Shown: positions 1 through 10,559, counted from the stretch's first letter. The stretch is 64,000 nucleotides of DNA from Populus alba (GCF_005239225.2 NC_133299.1:11536967-11600966), one strand, 5' to 3'. A program made the numbers and translations. The notes: generated by a model from the letters alone, not told the origin.

Positions 1-455
1 CAGAATGTTGTCTAGGCTGTAGGACAGCTTCGGACTTCTTCGTTGTTCCTTCAGTTTGGACTTCAAAACGGCCTTTTTAAATCTTGGGCTCCTCATGAAA
101 GGTCTAGGCCTTTGTCTTACCTTTCCATCCATATAAAATGGACCTAAATCCAAGATCTAGAGCTCCTGATATGATCCAATTACCGAGCAATGTTCCGGTT
201 TGGACTGCAGCAGCATCTCTTTTCTAAGTTTGGCCATCTCTTTGTCCTTTCACTTTCAATACTTAAACTCATCATTCAATCCTTTTATTTATGTGATAGG
301 CCTGCATTTAAGATGAACATTTACCATAAATTAAGGTATCTTATAGTATCAAACTTGTTATTATAAAACATGCTTTAGTTAAGGAGTTATTGATACTTCA
401 AGTGCAAAATGATGATATAAAACATTGATAAACATGCACTTTTAAGTACTAATCA
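1..455 (-). repeat. Athila-A 3' LTR, partial (runs off the window)
   Basis: This stretch aligns over its whole length, in the same orientation, with 11901-12354, the start of the 5' LTR of the same element. By eye there are a dozen or so mismatches, so the insertion is not very recent. The LTR edge is the CA at 454-455 on the plus strand, which reads TGATTAGTAC on the minus strand. A purine-rich tract lies just inside it. About 1.3 kb of this LTR and the outer target-site duplicate are beyond the window. Confidence 0.88.
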
Positions 456-467
456 CACCCCCCCAAC
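456..467 (-). other. Polypurine tract of Athila-A
   Basis: On the minus strand a G-rich run (GGTTGGGGGGGTG) directly precedes the TG of the 3' LTR. This is where plus-strand DNA synthesis is primed in LTR retrotransposons. The same tract stands in the same place in Athila-2 at 32895-32906. Confidence 0.75.
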
Positions 468-1034
468 CAGCTTATTACTAGTCCCTAGTAATCTAAAGCG
501 TTAAAATAGAGAAACAATTTGCAAGTTTCACAAAGCAAGGCATTCATCATTCAACTTCCATTAATCTATCCAGATAAACAAACTTTCATTAAATTTATAT
601 TCCTGCTTCATACTTCTTAAACAAGATATTAATAAACCTTCTTTTTATGTGCTTAATATATGAAAACATAAATGATGGGGCTTTTGTTGGAAGAAAACAA
701 TATTATGTTCAAATGTTTAGAGTGAACTTCCTTCGGTTGGGATTATTATTATTATTATTTCTTTTTTCTTTTTTCTTTTTCTTGCTTTTTTTTTTCTTTC
801 TTCTTCTTTTTTTTTATTTTTTTATTTTATTTATATACACATACAACTTAAAACACAATGTATCTTTAACCCATGTAACGAGTTTTAGGCTAATGATTCC
901 CAGACCAGTTGGTCTTAGGGCATTAGGTGTTGAAACACCCCTACGAGCTTAACAACTCGGGTTGCAGATACTGATACGTAAATAGTGCAATGTTTGATTC
1001 CCTTAAGCTTTTCTCCTTAACCCATGTAACAAGC
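468..1034 (-). other. Athila-A 3' non-coding region, distal part
   Basis: No gene is seen. The stretch holds a long pyrimidine-rich run at about 742-830 and is closely similar to 32907-33404 of Athila-2. The solo LTR that follows interrupts it at CAAGC (1030-1034). Confidence 0.7.
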
Positions 1035-2443
1035 TGATTAGTACTTAAAAGTGCATGTTTATCAAGGTTTTATATCATCATTTTGCACTTGAAGTATCAA
1101 TAACTCCTTAACTAAAGCATGTTTTATAATAACAAGTTTGATACTATAAGATACCTTAATTTATGGTAAATGCTCATCTTAAATGCAGGCCTATCACATA
1201 AATAAAAGGATTGATTGATAATTTTAAGTATTGAAAGTGAAAGGACAAAGAGATGGCCAAACTTAGAAAAGAGATGTCGGTGCAGTCCAAACCAGAACAT
1301 TGCTCGGTAATTGGATCATATCTGGAGCTCTAGATCTCGGATTTAGGTCCATTTTATATGGATGGAAAGGTAAGACAAAGGCCTAGACCTTTCATGGGGA
1401 GCCTAAGATTTAAAAAGGCCGTTTTGAAGTCCAAACTGAAGGAACGACGAAGAAGTCCGAAGCTGTCCTGCAGCCCAGACACTATTTAGTGTTCAGCCTA
1501 TATCTTGAGTTGTAGAAGTCCAAATGACCTCATCGTTTTTTTGTTGGAAAGATGAGACAATTTCCTAGAACATTCTGGGCAAATTATGATGTTATTAATG
1601 ATGTCTTGTTCAAACAAGAAGATAAGGATTGTCACCAAGTCAAGATGTGGCCACCCACTCATCAATTAATTAACAAATCAGTAGTTCCAAATTTTGGCCT
1701 ATAAAAGGAGGCACTTACCATGTATTGAGGCATCTTGGTTTCCAGATCAAGATCATGCTCTTGCTTTCTCTCTTTGTATTGCTTATGTTTTGCTTTCATT
1801 AATATCAAGTTTATGCACTTCATTTCCTTTCCTTTACTTAGTTAACTTCTTTCTCATTTATGTTCTTATCTTGTTCATCTATGTTTCTTTCTTTCATTAT
1901 GTTTATCTAAGTTAATTATGTCAAGGTGAAAAGGGTACACTAATGGTGTAAAAATAAGTATAATATAAACTTAACATGGACCTTAACGTTGGATACTAAC
2001 ATGTTTTACATTTGTTATCTTGTTCACTTTTAATACTTTGCTTGTTAAATGGTTAATCTAGATTTATGTTGTATAACACTTGGTACAACAAATACTTGGT
2101 ACTTTCATAGCCCATACTATATGGTATAACCGACACCTGAGCTATCAAAGGAACTTGATTTGTTGTTAACATAAGTTATAATCATGAATGCCTCCCAACA
2201 TTTACAAGTATTAGCTTTATTCGAATAAGATAACTAATGTAATCATGTTAACAATTTATAATCTGATTGGAACCTCCTTTATGTGTGGTTTCCAATTGAG
2301 TAATAAGAGTTTATACTATACTTGTTTGAAGTACCATTAGTGGATCCTCTAACCTTGACATTTATTTTTATCGTTGTTTAATCCTTACATTAATCTTTCA
2401 ACTCAAAGTTCTCATTAATTTCTTCATTCTCTTCTTTATTATT

Positions 2444-2476
<33 letters not shown>

Positions 2477-2754
2477 ATCTGTTCATAAACTCAATATATA
2501 GGCTGGAAACCTGTGACCCGATCTTTTAGATCATTCTCAAGTATAACAACGCCACGTACTGAGTATTATTATTATTATTATTACTATTACTATTACTACT
2601 ATTGTTATTATTATCGTTATTATTGTTATTGTTGCGTTGTTATTTATAATTTATACAATTAACCTCTCTGTGGTTCGACCCCGGTCTTGCCGGGTTATTT
2701 ATTACTTTGACACTCCTGCACTTGGGAGAAGACATCAAGCTTTTGGTCGTGTCA
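1035..2754 (+). mobile_element. Solo Athila LTR nested in Athila-A, opposite orientation
   Basis: The segment begins TGATTAGTAC and ends GGTCGTGTCA, the termini of the Athila LTR, and is the reverse complement of 10560-12354 apart from indels in trinucleotide repeats. It is flanked by the 5-bp duplication CAAGC (1030-1034 and 2755-2759). The related copy at about 63.09 kb has the uninterrupted site. No internal sequence remains, so this is a solo LTR left by LTR-LTR recombination. With the 5' LTR it forms a 1.7-kb inverted repeat around the coding part of Athila-A. Confidence 0.9.
2436..2637. repeat. GTT and ATT trinucleotide arrays in the solo LTR
   Basis: A GTT run (about 2436-2476) is followed, after about 90 bases of LTR, by interrupted ATT/ACT repeats (about 2565-2637). 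The arrays sit at the same place as the AAC/AAT and AGT arrays in the other Athila LTRs but differ in length and motif. Confidence 0.85.
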
Positions 2755-2759
2755 CAAGC

Positions 2760-3474
2760 TTTGGGCCAATAGCTCCCAAGTAAGTTGACTTTAGGGTATT
2801 AGGTGTTAAAATACCCCTTCGGGCTTAATTGCTTAGGTTAGGGAGGCTACGAAACCAAACTTATCTACGTTTTTATTATCATCAATATTATCAATTTTTA
2901 TTTTTTTTTGCAAATTATATACTATCTATTTTCCTTAGTTGTTACCTTCAACAAAAGAACATAAATAATGTAATAATTCAATGTGCAACCCACAATCATA
3001 TGTTAAAGTGTGTGTGTGAAAACAAAGGTTTAATAATACTTGTTAAATGAGTATATGAGCAGAATCAAGTGATAACAATGCGAGAGTTTGTAAACCTAAA
3101 TATTTCAAGAATATTCTAATAGGCCTTGTTATGAATATTGCAAATAACCATTAGAAAATTTTTACTAAGATATGTCTCAAGAATAATTCCTCTTTACTCT
3201 GTCATCCTAGTAATAACAATTTTGCCAAATGGTTTTTTAAAAACAAAAACAGTTAGTTGGTTAGTTTTTTTTTGTTTTGTTTTTTTTTAAACTACTACCC
3301 TCTCCCCCTAACCAAAACGAGACATTGTCCTCAATGTCCTAAGGTAGAAAGATAGAGTATAAAAGACATCACCTGAAACAACGAACAATGACAAACCTGA
3401 AACACACTTAAACAAATATAAGAAGTAACAAAACAAAATAATATGCTATTAATGAAACCACAAGACACAATGTT
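2760..3474 (-). other. Athila-A 3' non-coding region, proximal part
   Basis: No gene is seen. This is the stretch between the solo LTR and the stop codon of the LOG-like gene. Close relatives lie at 28845-29525 and 63095-63765, which identifies it as element sequence and not host flank. Confidence 0.75.
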
Positions 3475-4134
3475 TCACAAATGAAGGCTCAAATCTAATA
3501 TAAGCTTTTTACGGCTTTCCTTAATTGACCAATCTAGGCAACTCATGCAGGGATCAATGACAGGGATGAAAGATTGTAGTTGGTCAATCAATTGTTCAGC
3601 AGTAGCAGCAACAACAGAGATTATGATTTGTCGTGCCGAAGATGTTAGAAATTCCTGTTCCACACCTTGATCAAGGAAAGATAGCAACTTATCATAAAAA
3701 CCATTAACATTTAACAAACCTATAGGTTTATGGTGAATGTGCAGTTGGGCCCAAGATGAAATATGAAAGATTTCTTCCAATGTGCCCAGACCACCTGGTA
3801 AGGCAATGAAGGCATCAACATGGCTAAACATGGTGTTCAGTCGATCAGACATTGTGAGGACCTGTAGTTCCTCTCCAATTGTTTTTCCAATGATGTTCTC
3901 ATTTGCTAAAGCTTTGGAGACAACCCCCAAAACTTGACTGCCTCCTAAAAATACAGCCATTGAAACACCTCCCATTAACCCAAGGCTGCCTCCCCCATAC
4001 ACTAAATGAATCTTTCTCTCAGCTAGTACTTGACCAAGATGATTTGCTGATTCTAAAAACTCTTTTTCTTTCCCAGGGTTGGATCCACCAAAAACACAAA
4101 TATTTCTTATGTGATGACTTGAGGAACCTGCCAT
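3475..4134 (-). CDS. LOG-like cytokinin riboside 5'-monophosphate phosphoribohydrolase, intronless, inside an Athila retrotransposon
   Basis: The frame encodes 219 residues, the usual length of plant LOG proteins, which release active cytokinin bases from their ribotides in the cytosol. It has the Rossmann-like start (CVFGGSNPGK, about 13-22), the glycine-rich GGGSLGLMGG (47-56) and PGGLGTLEE (113-121). Arg98 and Glu121 stand where LOG catalytic residues are described. The usual PGGYGT tyrosine is leucine, so this is a divergent subfamily, and activity is not proven. LOG genes normally have several introns; this one has none. It lies in sense between the integrase/accessory frames and the 3' LTR of Athila-A, with element sequence on both sides, and a second copy with the same flank is at 63766-64000. 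I infer capture of a spliced host transcript. The start ATG is followed by the LOG N-terminus without extra residues. No stop or frameshift breaks it. Confidence 0.9.
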   Translation of the reverse strand: MAGSSSHHIRNICVFGGSNPGKEKEFLESANHLGQVLAERKIHLVYGGGSLGLMGGVSMAVFLGGSQVLGVVSKALANENIIGKTIGEELQVLTMSDRLNTMFSHVDAFIALPGGLGTLEEIFHISSWAQLHIHHKPIGLLNVNGFYDKLLSFLDQGVEQEFLTSSARQIIISVVAATAEQLIDQLQSFIPVIDPCMSCLDWSIKESRKKLILDLSLHL

Positions 4135-4313
4135 TTCTACACACTTCTTCTATATTTGATGAATGTATGGGATGAGTAGAAATGAAGGGAAGGAAGAGAA
4201 GAATTTATAGATGAAAAAGTGAAAATGCAATCATACCACCTATATGTAGGCCAGCTGTAGTCTCACACTCTCTCTCTTTATTTATTTATTTTGACAAAGC
4301 ATGTATGTACAAG
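4135..4313 (-). promoter_or_regulatory. Putative LOG leader/promoter with TATA-like box
   Basis: This stretch lies between the LOG start and the point (about 4314) where similarity to the LOG-less copy at 29547 resumes, so it probably arrived with the gene. On the minus strand CTATAAATTC (4201-4210) lies about 70 bases upstream of the ATG, followed by a pyrimidine-rich stretch that could be an initiator or 5' UTR. If real, the gene could be transcribed apart from the LTR. A TATA-like string is common in AT-rich DNA, so this is tentative. Confidence 0.4.
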
Positions 4314-4375
4314 TAGTTGTGATTGTGGCTCACATCTTCCCTTGGTTTTACGTCCAAGAACGGCTTAAACGCCCT

Positions 4376-4732
4376 TTATGGGTCGGAGATAGGCTTCCCA
4401 TCCAGTTTTCTTAAAAACTGGCAAACAGGGTCTTTTTTAGTCAGATTCTCAAGACTAAGTCGATCATGTTCTTTATGGAATTGTGGTCATAAATCATGAA
4501 TTACACGATGCACATCTCCACTAGGATGCGTCTCAAGGGTCAACAAAAGATTATCTAAAGACCCCTTACTCAGGCCATCCTTAATGAATTGTATTTTATC
4601 TTCACGGTTTACAGATACCATTCCTAAAGAACGACATGTCGCATTACAAGTCCATCTGGCACATCTATGATAGACTTTCAGTCGTTTTGCATGACGTTTC
4701 TTTGCAAAAGTGCTTTTACCTGTTCCAGACAT
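4376..4732 (-). pseudogene. Conserved accessory frame 2 of the Athila family (function unknown)
   Basis: From the ATG at 4732 the frame reads about 118 codons to a stop at 4376-4378, broken once by TGA at 4487-4489. The homologous frame at 29610-29987 reads through that position, so the TGA is a mutation of this copy. The conserved core has a basic start (KKRHAKRLKV) followed by a cysteine-rich segment (HRCARWTCNATC), which might bind metal. The place between integrase and the 3' LTR is where Athila elements carry env-like or extra frames, but I see no signal peptide or membrane segment. I do not recognise the family. Confidence 0.5.
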
Positions 4733-4768
4733 GTGTGAAATGAAAGAATTGGAGGACTCACCTAATAA

Positions 4769-4924
4769 TTAGACCTTTGCTTCAATCAGCCAACGAATAT
4801 CTTCAAGAATTCCATGGTTCATTAACAACCTCAATCTTTCACACCTAGCATGGTAAATTTTTGTAATCGCATTCTGAAGCAGAGCGGGAAAATACTTTTT
4901 CAATTTTTCAAGAGTGGTGTCCAT
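4769..4924 (-). CDS. Conserved accessory frame 1 of the Athila family (function unknown)
   Basis: A 51-codon frame begins at MDTTLEKL and ends with TAA. Its homologue at 30003-30158 has the same length and a closely similar sequence but ends with TGA. It is probably helical and charged, with no recognisable domain. It is in the same reading frame as accessory frame 2, separated by the stop and about ten sense codons, so the two may once have been one protein or may be linked by readthrough or splicing (a GGTGAGT string follows the stop). Confidence 0.45.
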   Translation of the reverse strand: MDTTLEKLKKYFPALLQNAITKIYHARCERLRLLMNHGILEDIRWLIEAKV

Positions 4925-5001
4925 TTTCAAATGAGAATTGAAGAAGAGATTCAAAGAAGGGAGAACGAGCTAAGAATTGTAAAAATATATACAGATATCA
5001 G

Positions 5002-6206
5002 TTATTTGGGAAACTGAAAGAACCAACTTAAGTCACGGAGTACCGTTATCAGCCATTTGACTGGGGTGAAAGAGAGACTAGCAAAACAATAGATACAACA
5101 AAACACAAAACAATGTGAGAAAAAAAAAAACCAATCTTTATATACAAGATCGCTTAATTCAATAGAGTCATTTTCAACCGAAAAATTATCAAAATAAACT
5201 TTCAAACGATACACATGTTTCACAATAAAAGGACTGCTCCATCTTGATCTTAGTTTTCCAGGAAATAAATGGAGTCGAGAATTATAAAGCAAGACTTTTT
5301 GACCAACATTGAATTTTTTTCTCAGTATTTTCTTGTCATGAAACTCTTTAATTCTTGCTTTATGAATTTTTGAATTGTCATATGCATCATTTCTTATTTC
5401 CTCAAGCTCATTTATTTGCAATTTTCGCAGCTGACTAGAATCATCAAGGTTTGAATTGAAAGCTTTAATAGCCCAATAAGCTTTATGTTTAATTTCCACA
5501 GGCAAGTAACAAGGTTTTCCATAGACTAGTCTATAAGGTGACATACCTAATGATGTTTTATAAGCAGTTCGATAAGCCCAAAGTGCATCATTAAGTCTTA
5601 AAGACCAGTCTTTCCTATTAGGGTTCACTGTTTTCTCCAAGATTTGTTTGATCTCCCTATTAGCAAGCTCTACTTGTCCACTTGTCTGAGGGTGATAAGG
5701 GGTGGCAACTTTGTGTGTGATTCCATATTTCTCTATTAAAGAAGCAAATGGCTTGTTGCATAAATGTGTTCCACCATCACTTATTATGGCTCGAGGGATT
5801 CCAAATCGACTCAAAATATTGTCTTTCAAAAACTTTATCACTGTTTTGTGATCATTGTTTCGACTTGGAATTGCCTCTATCCATTTTGAAACATAATCTA
5901 CTGCGACTAATATGTACACGAAACCAAATGATGGAGGAAATGGACCCATAAAATCTATACCCCAACAGTCAAAGATCTCAATGACAAGAATAGGATTTAA
6001 AGGCATCATGTGACGTTTTGAAATAGATCTCAATTTTTGACAATTTTCACAAGTCTTACAGAATGCATGTGAGTCCTTGAACATGGTGGGCCAGTAAAAT
6101 CCACTTTGTAAGATTTTGGCAGTTGTCTTTCTTGATGAGAAATGACCCCCACATGCCTTAGAATGACAAAATTTAATGACACTACTTACCTCATTGTCAG
6201 GAATGC
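5002..6206 (-). pseudogene. Athila-A integrase region of pol
   Basis: The translation has the H-H-C-C zinc finger (CHSKACGGH, then CKTCENC) and the D,D-35-E core: D in GIDFMGPF, D in ISDGGTHL and E in [10 protein letters not shown]. The C-terminal part ([18 protein letters not shown]) is typical of Athila/Tat integrases. A TGA near 6208, just ahead of the zinc finger, cuts this region from the RT/RNase H frame. Integrase inserts the element cDNA into chromosomes in the nucleus. All three catalytic residues are kept, but the polyprotein cannot be made in one piece. Confidence 0.85.
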
Positions 6207-6278
6207 ATCTTCAAAATATTTGATCAGGACAATATTTGAACAAATATGGGTCATCCCAATAAAAGTTCTTCACTTCGT

Positions 6279-7448
6279 TCAAGAACTTTCTTTTGTCTTG
6301 GGTACTCCAATGAGCTGGCAATTGTCCTGAAACAAGAAAATTAACAATATTAGCAAACCAAGGCATCGTAGAAACGAAAAGTAAAGATTCATCGGGAAAG
6401 TAGTCATCGATTGGTGTGTGTCAGATTTCGAATCTGTTGTCAATCTTGACAAATGATCTGCAACAACATTTTTGGTGCCTTTCTTGTCTTTGATTGTGAT
6501 ATCAAATTCTTGAAGTAACAAAATCCACCGCACCAATCTAGCCTTAGAATCTTTCTTAGAAAGAAGATGTTTCAATGCTGCATGATCACTAAAAACAACA
6601 ACAGGTGAGCCAACCAGATAAGACCTGAATTTATCACAAGCAAATACTACTGCAAGTAATTCTTTTTCAGTAGTGGTGTAATTCATTTGAGCATTATTTA
6701 AAGTTTTACTAGCATAGTAAATCACATAAGGTTTCTTATCTTTTCTTTGTCCCAAGACAGCACCTACGGCATAATCACTAGCGTAACACATTATTTCAAA
6801 AGGTAATGACCAATTAGGAGGTTGAATGACAGGAGCAGAAGTAAGCAAGTTTTTAAGTTTAACAAAGGCTTCTTCACAATGTTCAGTCCATTCAAAAAGA
6901 TTATCCTTTGTTAGAAGGTTACTCAAGGGCTTAGATATTACACTAAAATCTTTGATGAACCTTCTATAAAAACCAGCATGTCCTAAGAATGATCTAACAT
7001 CTTTAACAGATTTTGGTGTTGGTAAGTTGGCAATTAACTCGATTTTAGATTTGTCAACCTCAATTCCTTTCGATGAAACAATGTGACCAAGTACAATACC
7101 ATTTGTTACCATAAAGTGACATTTTTCCCAATTCAGTACAAGATTCTTTTCTTCACACCTGCTCAAAACCTTTTCTAAGTTAGTCAAACAATCATCAAAT
7201 GAATCACCAAAAACAGAAAAATCATCCATAAAAATCTCAAGAAAACGTTCAACCATATCACTGAATATGCTAAGCATGCATCTTTGAAACGTGGCTAGTG
7301 CATTACATAATCCAAAAGGCATCCTTCGATATGCAAAAGTACCAAATGGACATGTGAAAGTAGTCTTCTCTTGATCTTCCAATGCAATTTCAATTTGATT
7401 GTAACCTGAATAGCCATCTAGGAAACAATAAAAATTCATGACCTGCAA
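6279..7448 (-). pseudogene. Athila-A reverse transcriptase (second half) and RNase H
   Basis: RT motifs run in order: [11 protein letters not shown], the [11 protein letters not shown] block and the catalytic FMDD box ([12 protein letters not shown]). The RNase H part follows, with [24 protein letters not shown] and [11 protein letters not shown]. The region overlaps the preceding frame by about 60 bases at a frameshift within the RT. It copies element RNA into DNA inside virus-like particles. The sequence fits the Athila/Tat branch of Ty3/gypsy. Confidence 0.87.
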
Positions 7449-8418
7449 CTCTTTCTAAGATTTGATCCATGAAAGGTAAAGGGAAATGATCTTTTCTAGT
7501 CATAGAATTATGTTTCCTATAGTCAATGCACATGCGCCAACCAGTAACAGACCTAGTTGGAATTAACTCATTTTTCTCATTCGTTATCATAGTGACTCCA
7601 GACTTTTTGGGTACAACTTGGGTAGTACTTACCCATTTGCTGTCAGAAATAGGATAAATGATTCCATTATCTAGAAGCTTAATGACTTCATTTTTCACTA
7701 CTTCTTTCATATTATGATTAAGCCTTCGTTGCATTTCTCTAGAGGGTTTAGCATTTTTCTCCAAATAAATCTTGTGTGTGCAAATCAAAGGGCTAATTCC
7801 TTTTATGTCAGCTATGGTCCATCCTAATGCATTTTTGTGCATTTTCAAGGTCTGTAATAACTTACATTCTTGATGTGCATTAAGTTTGGAAGAGATTATT
7901 ACCGAAAAAGTTTCATTTTCTCCCAAAAATGAGTATTTGAGATTAAATGGTAACGGCTTCAATTCAGGTTTTGGTGGTTGAATACTTGAAGGTATGGGCT
8001 CAATTGATCGTGGTGGCAATTCTTCAATTTGTGGTCTCCAATTGCATGCCTTTAATTCCTGAAAGTAGACCATTTGCAAATCATCAGATTCATCAATCTC
8101 AGTTTCACTAGAAATGGTTTGAAATTGATCATGAACTAATTTTTCAATAAAGTCCACTTCCTGTAAATCATTATCATCTCCAGGTTGCTTGTAAATGTTG
8201 AAAATATTCATCTCCAATGTCATGTTTCCAAATGATAGCTTCATCAGTCCATTCCTACAATTAATCAATGCATTAGAAGTGGCAAGAAATGGACATCCTA
8301 AAATGACAGGAATTGAATTACATGCTTCAACAGGTTGTGTATCCAAGACAACAAAATCTACAGGGTAAATGAATTTATCAATTTGTACTAACACATCCTC
8401 AACTATTCCTCTAGGCAC
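7390..8418 (-). pseudogene. Athila-A protease C-terminal part and RT N-terminal part
   Basis: The first third completes the aspartic protease fold (VILGCPFLATSNALI). A linker follows, then the start of RT with the primer-grip region (WVSTTQVVPKKSG) and the WRMCIDYRKHN block. The frame then shifts and RT continues in the frame starting at 7448. Two frameshifts, one at each end, show that the pol gene of this copy is no longer translated whole. Confidence 0.83.
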
Positions 8419-8447
8419 TTTTACAGATCTATCGGCAAGTAAAAGAG

Positions 8448-8990
8448 TTACAGAGGTTGGTTTAACTCACCTAGATTGAGACTTTGAAAGACTGAATATG
8501 GAAGTAAATTCACACTAGCTCCAAGATCAAGTAAGGCTCTTTCAATTTTATGTTCTCCAATAAAGCAAGAAATTGTAGGACAACCAGGGTCTTTATATTT
8601 CAAAGCATTATTGTTTTGAAGAATGACACTTACTTGTTCGGCTAAAAAGGCTTTGTTTTTCACATTCAGTTTTCTCTTCACAGTGCACAGATCTTTCAAA
8701 AATTTAGCATAGAAAGGAACCTGTTTAATAACATCCAACAAAGGTATATTGATCCTTACCTGTTTGAAAGTTTCAAAGATTTCAGAGTTGTGATTGACTT
8801 TCCTTTGTTTGGTCATGGCATGAGGAAATGGAAGTGCTGGTGGGGAATCATCCTTCTCTTTGCAATGTTCAGGTTCAACCCCTTCCTTACCCTCAAAGAT
8901 AGATTCATCATCTTTCTCACAAGGTTCAAGAATGGGTTTTTCAATAACCTTACCACTACGAAGAGTGATGACTGATTTGACTTGATCCAT
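8448..8990 (-). pseudogene. Athila-A gag-pro junction and protease active site
   Basis: The frame starts with MDQVKSVITLRSGK, the conserved block ahead of protease in Athila elements. It ends in the protease active site RALLDLGASVNLLP, with the DLGAS form usual for plant Athila/Tat proteases. A frameshift at about 8420-8448 separates it from the rest of the protease. Confidence 0.82.
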
Positions 8991-9385
8991 GTGTTGGCTT
9001 CCAGAACTACTCGCATTTGCATTGTATTGCCCTTTTGGATTTTGCTATGGTTGAGATGGAAACTTACCTTTCTCTTGAAAACTGAGAGCAGATGTTAATT
9101 TTGCAAGAGCATCTTTAAAATCTGTCATGTTTTGAGCAAGTTGAGTGTTGATTGTCTCCTGCTTTTCAATGAATGCATGCAATATTTCCTCAAGATTTCT
9201 TCTAGGAGGTGGAGCATAAGGAGGTGCATATCCATGAGAATTTTGAAAATTATGGTGTGCTTGAAACGGTGGCTGTGAAGTTTGTGCATTGTTGCTATCA
9301 CTCTTCCAACTGAAATTTGGGTGATTTCTCCAACCAGGGTTATACGTTTGTGAGTATGGGTTATGGTTGGGTCTTTGGAAACTGT
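8991..9385 (-). pseudogene. Athila-A gag C-terminal linker
   Basis: A shifted frame continues gag after the stop at 9386. It is proline-, asparagine- and glutamine-rich and leads into the protease frame. It has no recognised domain and serves as the spacer between nucleocapsid and protease. Confidence 0.6.
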
Positions 9386-10327
9386 TTAAAGCATGGGTTG
9401 TTCATGGAGGCAGTCCCTAAAAGAAGGTAAAGTTGGACAATCATTTGTTGAGTGTTCCTTGGTTTCACAGATTTGACACACAATGTCCTGAACAGATTTT
9501 AATTGACCACTCTTTTTCAATTCAAGTGCTTCGACTTTTCTAGCTAATGATGCAAACTTGGCTTGGAGGTCATGATCTTCCCTAAGGTTGTGCATACCTC
9601 CACTAGATGTATGAGGTTGAGTTTTACTTGGTGCCTCATAAGTACCTATGGTGTCCCAATTTTGAGCATTTTCGGCTAGCAAGTCGAGATACTCCATTGC
9701 TTCATTAGGGTCTTTATCTTCGAAAGTTCCATTGCACATCAATTCAACCATTTGTCTATCTCTAGGTGTTAAACCTTCATAAAAATATGAAACCAATCTC
9801 CATGTTTCAAAACCATGATGAGGGCAAGTATTAAGCAAATCTCGATACCTATCCCAACATTGGTAAAATGTTTCTCCTGGTTTTTGAGTGAAAGTGATGA
9901 TTTGTCTTTTGAAAGAGTTTGTTCTGTGAGATGGAAAAAACTTCTTTAAAAATTGTTGTTGCATTTCATCCCAAGCACGAATGGATCCTGGTCTCAAATT
10001 TTGTAGCCATGTTTTAGCTTTATCTTTTAATGAAAAAGGAAAAAGCTTTAATCGAATGGTGTTCATGCTACAATTTGAGTCATTATAGGTATTACAGACC
10101 TCCTCAAATTCCTTTAAATGCAAGTATGGATTTTCTAGGTCTAAACCATGAAAAGAAGGTAAAAGTTGAATAATGTCTGGCTTAAAATTAAAATGAGATG
10201 CATCAAGAGGGAAAACTATGCATGAGGGTGCACTTGTTCTTGTGAGATTCATATGGTCTCTAAGTGTTCTCATACGGTTATTCTCATTATTCTCATTATG
10301 AAGCGATTGATTATCTTCTTCGGCCAT
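9386..10327 (-). pseudogene. Athila-A gag (capsid and zinc knuckle)
   Basis: I place the start at MAEEDNQS (ATG at 10327). The same frame is open to 10453, but that part is hydrophobic and lies in the expected 5' leader. The capsid (retrotrans_gag) core includes FKPDIIQLLPSFHGL, LKDKAKTWLQNL and YQCWDRYRDLL. A CX2CX4HX4C zinc knuckle (CQICETKEHSTNDC) lies near the end. The frame stops at 9386 by a frameshift. Gag forms the particle that packages element RNA. Confidence 0.85.
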
Positions 10328-10535
10328 ATTTTCTGAAAATGATGAGAATACCCTACAAAATCGACCACTTAATGTACGTGACCAAACTCTCATGCACGTG
10401 TAAGAAGACAATAAAAGGAAGAAAAGAGAATAGAAGAAAACGAAACGAAACAAAACAAAGAAAACAAAAGTTAGATAAAATGAAAAGTGAAAAGAGAAAA
10501 TAAATTAAATATTATAATTTATACAAGAATTTACC

Positions 10536-10553
10536 TCCCCGGCAACGACGCCA
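10536..10553 (-). other. Primer binding site, tRNA-Asp
   Basis: The plus strand reads TCCCCGGCAACGACGCCA, the 3' end of plant tRNA-Asp with one mismatch. It lies just inside the 5' LTR, as expected for Athila/Tat elements. It fixes the minus-strand direction of Athila-A. Confidence 0.9.
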
Positions 10554-10559
10554 AAAACT

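Noticed and set aside
647..952. Frame rich in Phe and Leu, looking like a membrane protein
   Set aside because: It is a pyrimidine-rich non-coding tract of the Athila 3' region; the matching tract at 33120-33324 has a different length and composition.
3475..4134. LOG as an ordinary host gene that merely lies next to transposons
   Set aside because: Element sequence flanks it on both sides in the order integrase, accessory frames, LOG, 3' region, LTR, and the arrangement recurs at 63 kb.
3903..4175. Frame antisense to LOG
   Set aside because: A shadow of the LOG gene on the other strand, with no recognisable features.
4700..4735. Walker A-like string SGTGKST in accessory frame 2
   Set aside because: The first glycine of the P-loop is not in place, and the second copy reads PGTCKST, so the motif is not conserved.
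10328..10453. Longer gag start with a hydrophobic N-terminus
   Set aside because: The extension lies in the leader just after the primer site and has no gag similarity; the ATG at 10327 fits better.
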